From assembly GCF_002814095.1 (NCBI RefSeq), contig NZ_CP021914.1, positions 124,001-188,000 of the forward strand: DNA of 64,000 nt, given 5' to 3'. Shown one piece after another: positions 49,172 to 58,438 of the stretch. This stretch comes from Sagittula sp. P11 (GTDB lineage: Bacteria > Pseudomonadota > Alphaproteobacteria > Rhodobacterales > Rhodobacteraceae). Made by a program: the position numbers and the translations under genes. Position 1 is the first letter of the stretch, and every line of letters starts with the position of its first letter. The notes below the pieces were generated by a model. That model was not told where the DNA came from. It did no database searches and saw nothing but the letters and a program-made list of their open reading frames with translations.

Positions 49172-51724
49172 TTAGTCATTTTCGCTGCCATCTTCAACGG
49201 TCTCTTCGGTCGTTTCCTCGTCGGAGGCGTCTTCCTCCGCGGCCAGCGCGGCGGCATCTTCCGCTTCGACGCGGGCCTCCTTCAGCAAGGTATCGACGGT
49301 TTCCCGGAACGCCTTGATTTCTTCGGGGACGGCGCGGGGTGCGGGGATGGCGGGTGCACTGGACACCACGACCGGCTGGCCCTTGATCTGCATCTTGCGA
49401 TCCGACCACGCGATCAGGTCGCCGATGGTCTTGCCGCGCAGGAAGGGGTTCGCCCCCACGACGCCCGCGCCCATCACGTCGAGCACCGATGCTTCGCGCG
49501 GCGCGCTCAGAGCCTTGGCCGCACCGGCGGCGCCGAGGAAGTGGCAGAGGTACAGGTTGCCGGGCGTGATCGTATGGCCGCGAGACCTGAGGTAGGCCTC
49601 CCCTTCCCGCGCGAGGTTGCGCACCATCTCGCGGCTCAGGGCCGGGTCGAAGCGCAGCTCCAGCAGGGCCTGGCGGCTCATGCTGTTGGCCAGGTCGGGA
49701 CGGTAGTCGCGCATCATCCTGAGCCAGGTGCTCTCGATGAACTGGCCCAGGCCCGTCGCCGTCGACAGCGGGTTCTTGGCCCGCGCATTGCCCGCGCTCT
49801 CGACCTTGATGATCTTGTTGACCAGTTGTTCCACCGCGGCCGATCCCGGCTGTCCGCCGTCCGAGACGGTCGCCACCGTGACAGAGGCGCGGAAGCTGAG
49901 CGGATCGACGGGCGTGCCGTTCACGCGAAGCTCGAAATGCAGGTGCGGGCCGGTGGACCGCCCTGTGGTGCCGACGTAACCGATGACGTCGCCCGCCTTC
50001 ACCCGGTCGCCCTTCTTGAAGGCGCCGTACTTCGACATGTGGGCATAGCGCGTCTGCTGGCCGCTGCCGTGGTCGATGTAGATCACGTTGCCATAGCCCC
50101 CGCCCGGCCCGGCGTATTCCACCGTGCCATCCATCGCGGAGACGATCGGCGTGCCGGTGGGTGCGGCCCAGTCGACGCCATCGTGGTTGCGCACCTGCTT
50201 CAGGATCGGGTGGTGACGGGGACCGAAGGCCGAGGTCTTCACACCCTTCACCGGCACGACCATGCCACCCCCGATACCGCCGCCTGCGCCGCCGCTGGCC
50301 ACCGTGGCGTTGAAGTCGAAGCAGGAGAATTCGCCCTCGTTCTCGCCCTCTGTCACGTAGCAGGTGAGCGTGCCGGAAGGCCCTTCGATGCCCACGTAAA
50401 GGACGCGGCCCAGCCCGTCGCCTTCCGGTCCCGGCGTGTTGGCGTAGAGCACGGAGAAGTAGTCGCCGTCGCTGGCAAAGCGGTCGAGGTCGAAATCCTT
50501 CGACAGGATCAGGATGAGCTGCCCGACCAGCGTCTGCGACAGGCCGTTCGACAGCGCAGTGGAATAGATCGCGTCGATGATGCGGACTTCCTTGGCCTCC
50601 TGCGCCTGCGCCACAAGCTGGCCGGTCCGCTCTGTCAGGTTCTCGGTGAACCACGGGTCCGCGCCGCTGTCGAAACGCCCCTCGCCCAGCCGGACGAGCG
50701 TGCCGATATAGCCGTCCGGCCCGTAGACCGACATCTGGATCAGCTCGCGCCCGAAATCGCCCTGCCGGTAGCGGACAGCCACGATGCTCCCGCCGGGCAG
50801 CTTCTCCGGTGCGGAGATCCGCGCCTCCGCCGCGCGCGCGATAGCGGCGGCGTCGGTCGCCCCGAAACCACTGGAAGTCAGCACCTGCACCAGCGGGCGT
50901 TCCGTCTGGAGCGCCGTCACCGCATCGTCATAGACCGCGCGCCGTTCGCTTTCGCGCAGGGCCAGCACGGTGGAGGTCGTGTTCTCGATCCGCGTCTCGA
51001 CGTAGACCGCCGCCTGGTCAGACTGGCTCTCCGCCTGCAGGGCATCGTCGTCGGTCGTGATAAGGTCGCCCCAGCTGCTGTCTTCCTCGACCGCGACGAG
51101 GTCCCCGGCCTCCACCGGCGCAGAGGGTTGTTGCTGAGGCGGCTGCGGCAGAGCACCCGGTGCGCTGGCCTGGCTGCGCTGCGCCTGAAACAGGGCAAAG
51201 TCATCGCGCGACGACGGCAGTACCAGTTCCAGCGTCTGCTCGGCCGCGACAAGCGGTTCGCGCAGGTAGGCGAAGCGCTGAGATCCGGGCGGACCGACCC
51301 GCGCCGGCAGGAACTCCTGCGGGCCGGCGATGAACCGCACGTTGCCTTCGCCCTCCTGTGCGATCCGCAGGATCATCGGGTCGACCTGAAGGTCGGCGGG
51401 CAGCACGGGGCTGAAGCTGCTGGACGCGAAATCCGTCTGCGCCTCGTCCGCCTGCACCATGGTGAAGTCGTCGTCCTCGGGGTCGAGGCCGCCCAGTTCG
51501 GCCACGTCCGTGCCCCCTCCCCCGTCGTCCGGGGACCGGGCGACCATCCAGCCGACAATGGCGATCAGGACAATGGCAAAGGCGCCGCTGCCCATGATCG
51601 CGATGCGGCGTATCATCCGCTTGCGGCGGCGCCTGCGCGCGTTCTCTCCGGTCTGCCGCCACAGCTGACGTTCCCGCGCCTTGTCGCCGGTCTTCTTGAA
51701 GGAGGGGTCAACGTCGATCGGCAT
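49172..51724 (-). CDS. Inner-membrane M23 endopeptidase / lytic transglycosylase fusion
   Basis: The 850-residue protein has a basic cytosolic start (RRRRRKRMIRR), one transmembrane helix (about 40-62) and a large periplasmic part. Residues about 485-620 are an M23 peptidase with zinc ligands His514 and Asp518 (NHDGVDW) and a downstream HLHFE block (about 594-598). A goose-type/SLT-like lytic transglycosylase follows (VESAGNARAKNPLSTATGLGQF; Glu641 as the likely catalytic acid). An acidic tail ends the protein. Both activities in one anchored protein would open the peptidoglycan for T6SS assembly, as separate enzymes do in other systems. It sits between the toxin-antitoxin genes and the caspase-like pair. 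Confidence 0.85.
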   Translation of the reverse strand: MPIDVDPSFKKTGDKARERQLWRQTGENARRRRRKRMIRRIAIMGSGAFAIVLIAIVGWMVARSPDDGGGGTDVAELGGLDPEDDDFTMVQADEAQTDFASSSFSPVLPADLQVDPMILRIAQEGEGNVRFIAGPQEFLPARVGPPGSQRFAYLREPLVAAEQTLELVLPSSRDDFALFQAQRSQASAPGALPQPPQQQPSAPVEAGDLVAVEEDSSWGDLITTDDDALQAESQSDQAAVYVETRIENTTSTVLALRESERRAVYDDAVTALQTERPLVQVLTSSGFGATDAAAIARAAEARISAPEKLPGGSIVAVRYRQGDFGRELIQMSVYGPDGYIGTLVRLGEGRFDSGADPWFTENLTERTGQLVAQAQEAKEVRIIDAIYSTALSNGLSQTLVGQLILILSKDFDLDRFASDGDYFSVLYANTPGPEGDGLGRVLYVGIEGPSGTLTCYVTEGENEGEFSCFDFNATVASGGAGGGIGGGMVVPVKGVKTSAFGPRHHPILKQVRNHDGVDWAAPTGTPIVSAMDGTVEYAGPGGGYGNVIYIDHGSGQQTRYAHMSKYGAFKKGDRVKAGDVIGYVGTTGRSTGPHLHFELRVNGTPVDPLSFRASVTVATVSDGGQPGSAAVEQLVNKIIKVESAGNARAKNPLSTATGLGQFIESTWLRMMRDYRPDLANSMSRQALLELRFDPALSREMVRNLAREGEAYLRSRGHTITPGNLYLCHFLGAAGAAKALSAPREASVLDVMGAGVVGANPFLRGKTIGDLIAWSDRKMQIKGQPVVVSSAPAIPAPRAVPEEIKAFRETVDTLLKEARVEAEDAAALAAEEDASDEETTEETVEDGSEND

Positions 51725-51861
51725 GTGTGGGTTTGGGGCTTGAAAATTGGATTGAAAGCAACTGGCTGACGATACTGTAACAGAGGAAGCGCGTGCCGGA
51801 AGAGAGTTCCCGCGCGCCGAAGGTCATGAATCGAAAATGCGGGCCTGCCAGGCCGCCGCCC

Positions 51862-53364
51862 CTACCGGAACACGCCCCCGAAGGACCCGCCGGAGAAGTT
51901 GCCGCCGGACGACCGGCTGGGCGCAGAGGTGGGCGCCCTGCTGGGGGCCTGGGCCGCCGGGGCGGACCGTGTCGTGCGCGTGTTGCTGGTGGACCGTGTC
52001 GAGGTGTTCCGCGACGTGGTCGACCGCGTCGTCGTCGCACGCGGCTGCGCCACCACCGGATCGGGGCAGCGCACCTCATCGTTGCCGAGGATCAGGCGGA
52101 ACAGATCGACCGAGGCGTCCGGGCTTTCCAGCGACGCGATCTCCTTCTTCTTCAGCTCGTCATAGTAGCTGGTGGAGCCGCGCCGCGACCTCGGGCCGTA
52201 GTCGCCGTCGATGCCGCCGAGGTAGCAGTTCATCCGGCGCAGTTCGGTCTGGATGACTTTCGCCAGCACATCGCCCGCCGGCGGGTCGAAGGCGCCGGAG
52301 GCGAGCAGGCTGGCGTACATCTCGGGGTCGTTCTTGCGCAACTCGCGCAGCGTCGTGAGCGAGGCCGCGATGGCCGCGTTATCGTTGATGAAACTGGCGA
52401 GTGCGGTCGACTCCGACTCCGGTTCCGGGTCGACGTCGAGCGAGGCTTCGGTCACGCCCTCGATCAGGCCGACGAGGATCGAAGGCTCCGGCAGTCCCGC
52501 CGCCAGAGGCAGGGCGGCGATCTGGGCGGTTGGAAGGGCGGCGAAGGTCACGACAGGCGTGTTGTCCACGACCTCCTGCGGCAGGTCCGGCACGCGGGCG
52601 GGCAGCACGATCTCGATCACCTCGTCGTCGCCGATGGTCTCCTCGAAGCCGTCGTCATCGCCACCGCCGCCCAGCGAGAAATCCCCGTCGAGCGGGGCAA
52701 GCAGGATCACGTCCTCCGGCAGGAGTTCCACCAGTTCCTGGACGTCTTCTTCGGGCGCGCCGGTCATGATGACCGGCGAGGGCACGCCGCCCACGGTGAA
52801 CATGCCGTCCAGCCGTTCCAGCAGGTCGCCGGTCAGCTCGTCCTCTTCGGACATGAGGCGCAGCACATCGCTCAGCCGTTCCTCTGGTTCGCACCGTTCG
52901 CCGGGTCCGGCGGAGGCCATGACCATCAGCGCCATGCCTTCGGGCGGTTCGGGCACGATGACCTGCGCAGGCACGGGCGACTGGTCGGTGCAGTTCTCCA
53001 GCATCAGGATCATCTCTTCCGTCCCGGCGACGGAGGCGCTGCGCAGGATCGTGTCGAGCGGCATGGTGCCGTCCTGCATCGAGACGCTGCCGGAGGGGAT
53101 GCGGCCGGAGTAGAACAGAAGGAGCCGCGGCGAATCTTCCAGCACGGCAAGCGTGTCGGTCAGCCGAGCGCGGGGCATGTCGCGGATCATGTCGATCAGC
53201 GGCAGGCCGCCCTTCTCAAGCGCCTGACCGGCATGGAACGCGTCGGCAAAGGACATCTTGGCGCCCGGCCCCGGCTGGCCCACGACGATGGCCTTCCATT
53301 CCTGCGCGGCCATCGGCGCGGCGGTCAGGCCGAGGAGCGTGAGGGCAAGAGCGGCGGTGCGCAT
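51862..53364 (-). CDS. Secreted caspase-fold-like protein without catalytic His (copy A)
   Basis: The 500-residue protein has a signal peptide (about 1-20). Residues 20-200 look like a caspase/metacaspase fold: LLLFYSGRIPSGSV corresponds to the FYSGHG block with Arg88 in place of the catalytic His, and MILMLENCTDQ corresponds to the Cys block with Cys125 present. Later parts include a peptidoglycan-binding-like segment (IQTELRRMNCYLGGIDGDYGP, about 375-395) and a Thr/Ser/Arg/Asn-rich C-terminal tail. It is a tandem paralogue of the gene at 53538-55031. Function is unknown; the lost His argues for a binding rather than a proteolytic role. Confidence 0.75.
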   Translation of the reverse strand: MRTAALALTLLGLTAAPMAAQEWKAIVVGQPGPGAKMSFADAFHAGQALEKGGLPLIDMIRDMPRARLTDTLAVLEDSPRLLLFYSGRIPSGSVSMQDGTMPLDTILRSASVAGTEEMILMLENCTDQSPVPAQVIVPEPPEGMALMVMASAGPGERCEPEERLSDVLRLMSEEDELTGDLLERLDGMFTVGGVPSPVIMTGAPEEDVQELVELLPEDVILLAPLDGDFSLGGGGDDDGFEETIGDDEVIEIVLPARVPDLPQEVVDNTPVVTFAALPTAQIAALPLAAGLPEPSILVGLIEGVTEASLDVDPEPESESTALASFINDNAAIAASLTTLRELRKNDPEMYASLLASGAFDPPAGDVLAKVIQTELRRMNCYLGGIDGDYGPRSRRGSTSYYDELKKKEIASLESPDASVDLFRLILGNDEVRCPDPVVAQPRATTTRSTTSRNTSTRSTSNTRTTRSAPAAQAPSRAPTSAPSRSSGGNFSGGSFGGVFR

Positions 53365-53483
53365 GGGTCAATTCCCTTGCTCAGGTTCGTGCTGAAGTCC
53401 CCATGTCTTATATCAGAACGGGCACAGAACACGAGTCCTGCACACGGTATTTTGTCCCGGTTTCGGCGTTTGCCCCGAACGCG

Positions 53484-53515
53484 CGGTCTGCTCTGCCGCC
53501 GTGGAGTGCAGACCG
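53484..53515 (-). terminator. Hairpin between the two caspase-like paralogues
   Basis: CGGTCTGC (53484-53491) pairs perfectly with GCAGACCG (53508-53515) around 16 bases, just downstream of the minus-strand copy B stop. It likely ends that transcript. The remaining ~115 bases (53366-53480) should hold a promoter for copy A. Confidence 0.5.
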
Positions 53516-53537
53516 GCCGGCTGGCTAGCGGACGCGC

Positions 53538-55031
53538 TTAACGGCCGATACCCGACCCGAACCGCGCGCCCGAGAAGTTGGGCTGCTGACTTTGCGGGGC
53601 CTGTTGCTGCGGCTGGCTTCGCTGCACCTGCTGCGTGGGTTGCTGGCGGGTCGGGCGCGATTGGGTCTGGCTCGTAGTGTTCTGCGGGCGGGCGGTGTTG
53701 GTCGGCCGGGGCTGGGCCACTACCGGGTCCGGGCAGGGCACGTCCTCGTTGCCGAGGATCAGGCGGAAGAGGTCGACCGTCGCCGCCGGATCGTCGAGCG
53801 CCGCGAGGCCCTTCTTCTTCAGCTCCTCGAAATAGCTGGTCGACCCGCGCCGCGATCCCGGGCCGTACTGGCCGTCGACCCGACCGCGATAGCAGTTCAT
53901 CCGTCCAAGCTCCGACTGGATGACCTTCGCCAGCACGCGCTCGTCCTCAGGATCGAAGGCGCCAGAGGACAGAAGGCTCGTGTACATCTCCGGATCGTTC
54001 TGCCTCATGTCACGCAGCGTGGCGAGCGAGGTGGCGATCTCCGCGTTGTCGTCGAAGAAGCTGGCCAGCGCGGTGGAAGGCGCGTCAGGCTGCGGGTCGA
54101 CCTCCAGCGAGGCATCGGTCACCCCCTCGATCAGCCCCACCAGGATGGAGGGATCGGGCAGGCCAGCGACGATCGGCAGGGCGGCGATCTGTGCGGTAGG
54201 CAGGGCCGCGAAGGTGATGACGGGGGTGTTGTCCTCTACGACCTCCGGCAGGTCGGAGATGTCGGGCAACTGTGCGGGCAGCACGATCTCGATCACCTCG
54301 TCCGCGCCGATGGTCTCGCCAAAACCATCGCCGCCGCCCAGCGAGAAATCCCCGTCGAGGGCGGGCAGCAGGATCACGTCCTCCGGCAGGAGTTCCACCA
54401 GTTCCTCGCCCTCCTCCGCACGGGCGCCGGACAGGATGACTGGGGACGGGACGCTGCCTACGGTGAACACGTCCTCCAGCCGCGCCAGCAGGTCTCCGGT
54501 CAGCGGCTCCACTTCCGACATCCCACGCAGGGCGTCGCTCAGGCGTTCACCTGTCTCGCAGCGCGCGCCCGGACCGGCGGAGGCCACGACCAGCAGCGCC
54601 ATCCCCTCCGGCGCTTCGGGCACCGCGATCCGCGCCGGGATGGGCGACTCGTCCGAGCAGTTCTCCAGCATCAGGATCATCTCCTGCGTGCCGGCGGCCG
54701 CCGCGCCGCGCAGGACCGTGTCGAGCGGCATCGTGCCGTCCTGCATCGCCACGCTGCCCGATGGCATCTGGCCGGAGTAGAAGAACACCAGACGCGGCGC
54801 ATCCTTCATCGCGGAAAGCGTGTCGGTCAGGCGCGCCCGGGGCTTGTCGCGGATCGTGTCGACCAGCGTCAGGCCGCCCTTCTCAAGCGCGGCCCCGGCA
54901 TGCAGCGCGTCGGCAAAGGACACCTCCGTCCCCGGTCCGGGCTGCCCCACGACAATGGCCTTCCACTCCTGCGCGGTCAGCGGCGCGGCAGACAGGCCGA
55001 GGAGCGTGAGGGCAAGAGCGGCGGTGCGCAT
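53538..55031 (-). CDS. Secreted caspase-fold-like protein without catalytic His (copy B)
   Basis: The 497-residue paralogue of copy A keeps nearly the same signal peptide (MRTAALALTLLGLSAAPLTA) and the same order of blocks. The FYSG block continues with Gln88, so the catalytic His is again absent, and Cys125 (MLENCSDES) is kept. A peptidoglycan-binding-like segment (ELGRMNCYRGRVDGQYGPGS) is followed by a Gln/Pro-rich tail. The two copies have diverged mainly in the tails (Ser/Thr/Arg versus Gln/Pro), which suggests duplication with different partners. Confidence 0.75.
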   Translation of the reverse strand: MRTAALALTLLGLSAAPLTAQEWKAIVVGQPGPGTEVSFADALHAGAALEKGGLTLVDTIRDKPRARLTDTLSAMKDAPRLVFFYSGQMPSGSVAMQDGTMPLDTVLRGAAAAGTQEMILMLENCSDESPIPARIAVPEAPEGMALLVVASAGPGARCETGERLSDALRGMSEVEPLTGDLLARLEDVFTVGSVPSPVILSGARAEEGEELVELLPEDVILLPALDGDFSLGGGDGFGETIGADEVIEIVLPAQLPDISDLPEVVEDNTPVITFAALPTAQIAALPIVAGLPDPSILVGLIEGVTDASLEVDPQPDAPSTALASFFDDNAEIATSLATLRDMRQNDPEMYTSLLSSGAFDPEDERVLAKVIQSELGRMNCYRGRVDGQYGPGSRRGSTSYFEELKKKGLAALDDPAATVDLFRLILGNEDVPCPDPVVAQPRPTNTARPQNTTSQTQSRPTRQQPTQQVQRSQPQQQAPQSQQPNFSGARFGSGIGR

Positions 55032-55180
55032 GGGTCAATCCCTTCCCGGAACGAGAAACAGTCAGTCGGGCATCCGCGCGGGCGCGGCCCGCAACACGAA
55101 TGCGCCGCGCATCTTGCAACCTCGCCGCACCGTTTGCCAGTCAGACTTTCCATAGCGCAAGGAAGCGCCGACCGCTTCGG

Positions 55181-55597
55181 TCAGGAGGGCGGATAGATGA
55201 ACAGCGTCCAGCGTTCGCTCTTGAAGGTGTCGACCTCGTGGAACCGCGCCTCGAGGTAGCCGCGCAGGAGGCAGTCTTCCTCTCCCACGATGTCGAAGCG
55301 CTTGGTGTCGATGCACATGGGGGTCGCGCCGCGCATGATTTCCTTGCCGAAGACGTCCTGCGCGAAGACGTAGACATAGCGCACGTCCAGCACGCGGTCG
55401 ATCACGTTGGCACAGCGGTTCGGCCCGACGGTCCACCAGCCGGAGGTGGTGAAGTTCTCATAGGCGTACCGTCCGACGGCGATGTTCAGCACGTTGAGCG
55501 TCTGGTTGCAGACAGCGAACTGGGCGGCGGACTGAGCGGGCGAGAAAAGGATGACCAGACAACCGGCAGGAATCAGCCGAAAAAATGCCGGAAGCAC
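55181..55597 (-). CDS. DUF1036-family periplasmic protein
   Basis: The start used is the GTG at 55597, which puts a typical signal sequence at the N-terminus (VLPAFFRLIPAGCLVILF, cleaved near SAAQF). An earlier GTG at 55702 in the same frame would add 35 unlikely residues. The mature part matches DUF1036 (FAVCNQTLNVLNIAVGRYAYEN, then GWWTVGPNRCANVIDR and RYVYVFAQDVFG) with four conserved Cys. These proteins are exported and their function is not known. A gap of about 150 bases separates it from the divergent gene at 55747. Confidence 0.75.
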   Translation of the reverse strand: MLPAFFRLIPAGCLVILFSPAQSAAQFAVCNQTLNVLNIAVGRYAYENFTTSGWWTVGPNRCANVIDRVLDVRYVYVFAQDVFGKEIMRGATPMCIDTKRFDIVGEEDCLLRGYLEARFHEVDTFKSERWTLFIYPPS

Positions 55598-55746
55598 TCC
55601 AATGACGCGAAAAAGCCTTATATAGAGGGTGTGACGGGGCACGCGCCCTCCAAATTCTTGTGTGTTTTTCGCAACGTAGAGATCCAGCCTGAAAGTCGCC
55701 ACATTTTGGACAAGAAATTGACGACTTTTCCGCTATATTGGAAGCC

Positions 55747-56286
55747 ATGAAACGCATCATTCTCACCTGTGCCGGCCTCGTAGGCCTTTCCGCGGCAACC
55801 GGGCTCGCGCTGTTCGCGAGCCACTCGGCCATGGCCGCCGGTCCGCGCCTGCCCGAGCGTGTGGTGCTTGCCCATGCGGTCGCGGCCTCCAAGTCGACGC
55901 AGGCGGTTGCAGTCTCGTTCGAGATTGAAGCCAAGGGTGTGGTCGAGGTAGAGGTTGAGAACAACGACCGTGTTGCAGAGCCTCGCGGCCTGACGCAGCC
56001 GACGGTGTCGAGCCAGCAGGCCGATCTGAGCGACGGTCTCGCCCCCTACCGGACCCTGCGTCCGGTGTCGCGCGACGACGGTTTCGAACAGGTCGCACAG
56101 TCCGCAGTGGTGACGCGCGGCGATGGTCAGGTCGTGGCTCCGCGCCGCACAATGACCCGCGCCACGTTCGAGCGGGAAAGCCGCCCGCTGATCCAGCGGA
56201 TCTTCCAGCCGCAGCCGGTGCCGGTCGTTTCCCGTCCCGACCCGAGCGCGTTCACCGCGTCGGGCATGCACGGCGTGTTCCGCTGA
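55747..56286 (+). CDS. Exported protein of unknown function
   Basis: The ATG at 55747 gives 179 residues with a signal peptide (about 1-31, ending MAA). The mature part has no Cys, is rich in Val/Arg/Gln and ends with a Pro-rich segment (IFQPQPVPVVSRPD). No family is recognised. It is transcribed away from the DUF1036 gene and may be monocistronic. Confidence 0.65.
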   Translation: MKRIILTCAGLVGLSAATGLALFASHSAMAAGPRLPERVVLAHAVAASKSTQAVAVSFEIEAKGVVEVEVENNDRVAEPRGLTQPTVSSQQADLSDGLAPYRTLRPVSRDDGFEQVAQSAVVTRGDGQVVAPRRTMTRATFERESRPLIQRIFQPQPVPVVSRPDPSAFTASGMHGVFR

Positions 56287-56418
56287 CACAGCGCAAGGCG
56301 CGATCGTGAATTCCCGGCAAACCGGGTTGACATGATGGCACCCTTCCCCGCCAATATGATGCTATAACGGGCCCGGTGGTTTTACCCGGGCTTCATGCAT
56401 TTTCAGGGGGAGTGAAAC

Positions 56419-56862
56419 ATGAAGAACCGTATTTTTGCTTTGTGGATTGCGGGTTTGGCAGCGGTTCCCGTGGCCGTGGCCGCCCAGGATGAAACGCCGG
56501 CGTCTGACCTGTTCAAACTGGAACTGAACGCCGCCGCCGAAACCGGAAACGGCAACTGCCGGTTGACCTACGTGGCGGAGAACAACTCCGGCACCGCGCT
56601 CGACCGGACGGAGTACGAAGTGGCGATCTTCGACGGCGAAGGGGTCGTCACCCGGCTGCTGGTGCTGAAGTTCGGCGCCCTGATCGACGGCAAGACCCGC
56701 GTGCTGCAGTTCGAGCTGCCCGGGGCCGCGTGCTCCGACATTTCGCGTATCGTCATCAACGACAGCTCGGCCTGCATTGACGCCGAAACGGGCAATGAGG
56801 CAGACGTATGCATGTCGGCGCTCAGCGCAAGCTCGCGCACCGCGATTCAATTCGGTATCTAA
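56419..56862 (+). CDS. Exported protein, possibly Ig-like, upstream of ExbB
   Basis: The ATG follows CAGGGGGAGTG. The 147-residue protein has a signal peptide (about 1-22). The mature part is predicted beta-rich (CRLTYVAENNSGTALDRTEYEVAIFD) with four Cys that could form two disulfides. No family assigned. Its position just before the ExbB-ExbD-ExbD-TonB-like genes suggests a role in the same envelope complex. Confidence 0.68.
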   Translation: MKNRIFALWIAGLAAVPVAVAAQDETPASDLFKLELNAAAETGNGNCRLTYVAENNSGTALDRTEYEVAIFDGEGVVTRLLVLKFGALIDGKTRVLQFELPGAACSDISRIVINDSSACIDAETGNEADVCMSALSASSRTAIQFGI

Positions 56863-56924
56863 CGTCAGAACGATCCGCGCGACCGGGGCACATTCCGCCC
56901 CGCGCGCCGCTCAAGGAGTGATTG

Positions 56925-57566
56925 ATGGAGTCCTTTCTCCCCGAGTCCTTTAACATCGCGTCCCTCATCGTCTTCGGCGCCTTGGGGCTCCTGTCGCTCC
57001 TCGCGATTGCCGTGGCGATCTACAAATGGGTGCAGTTCATGATGCTCGGCGTCGGACGTCGCAAACGCGCCGAAGAGATCCTCGACAACTGGCTGTCCGG
57101 GCGCGCCGATCTGGCCCTGCAGCAGGCTCAGAAGCGCAAGTCCGTGCTCGCCCGCATCCTCCAGGCCGTGTTCTCGGGCGTACAGGCAAAGCCGGGCGAC
57201 TCGACTTACGCCGAAGAGCTGGGCCGCCAGACCGCGATCATCGAACTCGCGACCATGACGGACCGCATGCGCACGCTGGAGATGGTGGTGCAGGCCGCCC
57301 CGATGCTGGGTCTGCTCGGCACCGTGATCGGCATGATCGACGCCTTCTCGGCCCTTGCGGTTGCCGAGGGTGCCGTCGACCCGACAATCCTCGCCGCGGG
57401 CATCTACACCGCCCTGACCACCACCGCTGCGGGCCTTGCCATCGCGCTGGTGGCCTATTTCGTCGCCAACTACTTCGAATCCCGGATCGAGCGGGAACGC
57501 AACATGATCGAGACCGTCATCTCGGCGGCGATCCACGGCCGGCTCGACCCGACCAAGAAACTCTGA
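56925..57566 (+). CDS. ExbB/TolQ/MotA-type proton channel protein
   Basis: The ATG at 56925 (a TTG precedes it) gives 213 residues. It has three transmembrane helices (about 12-35, 120-145 and 162-185) and the family motif LEMVVQAAPMLGLLGTVIGMI ... ALTTTAAGLAIALVAYFVANY. Thr residues that line the proton path are present. It forms a channel with the two ExbD-type proteins downstream. Ribosome site AAGGAGTG precedes the start. Confidence 0.9.
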   Translation: MESFLPESFNIASLIVFGALGLLSLLAIAVAIYKWVQFMMLGVGRRKRAEEILDNWLSGRADLALQQAQKRKSVLARILQAVFSGVQAKPGDSTYAEELGRQTAIIELATMTDRMRTLEMVVQAAPMLGLLGTVIGMIDAFSALAVAEGAVDPTILAAGIYTALTTTAAGLAIALVAYFVANYFESRIERERNMIETVISAAIHGRLDPTKKL

Positions 57567-57579
57567 CGGGGCATCCGAG

Positions 57580-58029
<450 letters not shown>

Positions 58030-58030
58030 C

Positions 58031-58438
58031 ATGGCCATCCGCCACATCCCCCGCACCCACAAGAAACAGCAGCCGGACATTTCTCTGGCCATCGTCAACA
58101 TCGTGCTGCTGCTGATCTTCTTCTTCCTTGTGACCGGGCGGCTGACCAACGCTCCGACATTCGCCATCGAGCTGTCAGAGACGGCGGACCTGCCGGTCGA
58201 ACACCTGCCGAAGCCGATCCTCGTGCTGGAACCCGAAGGCGTCATGATGCTCGACGGAGAGCTGGTGGACGACGTGCAGCTCGCCAACGGCGTTGCCGAC
58301 CAGACGATCCTGCACCTGCTGATCGACCGCAACGAAAGCGCGCAGTCCCTGATCGACGTGCTTGGCAAGCCGGAGTTCGCCCATCTGGAAATCCGTCTCG
58401 TGACCGTGCATCGCTCCGGCGAGGGAGGCGGCTCATGA
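58031..58438 (+). CDS. ExbD/TolR-type protein 2
   Basis: The 135-residue protein has the helix PDISLAIVNIVLLLIFFFLVTG with Asp near its start as the proton-carrying residue. The two ExbD-like proteins are quite different in sequence, so a hetero-oligomer is likely. It overlaps the TonB-like gene by 4 bases (ATGA). Confidence 0.88.
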   Translation: MAIRHIPRTHKKQQPDISLAIVNIVLLLIFFFLVTGRLTNAPTFAIELSETADLPVEHLPKPILVLEPEGVMMLDGELVDDVQLANGVADQTILHLLIDRNESAQSLIDVLGKPEFAHLEIRLVTVHRSGEGGGS

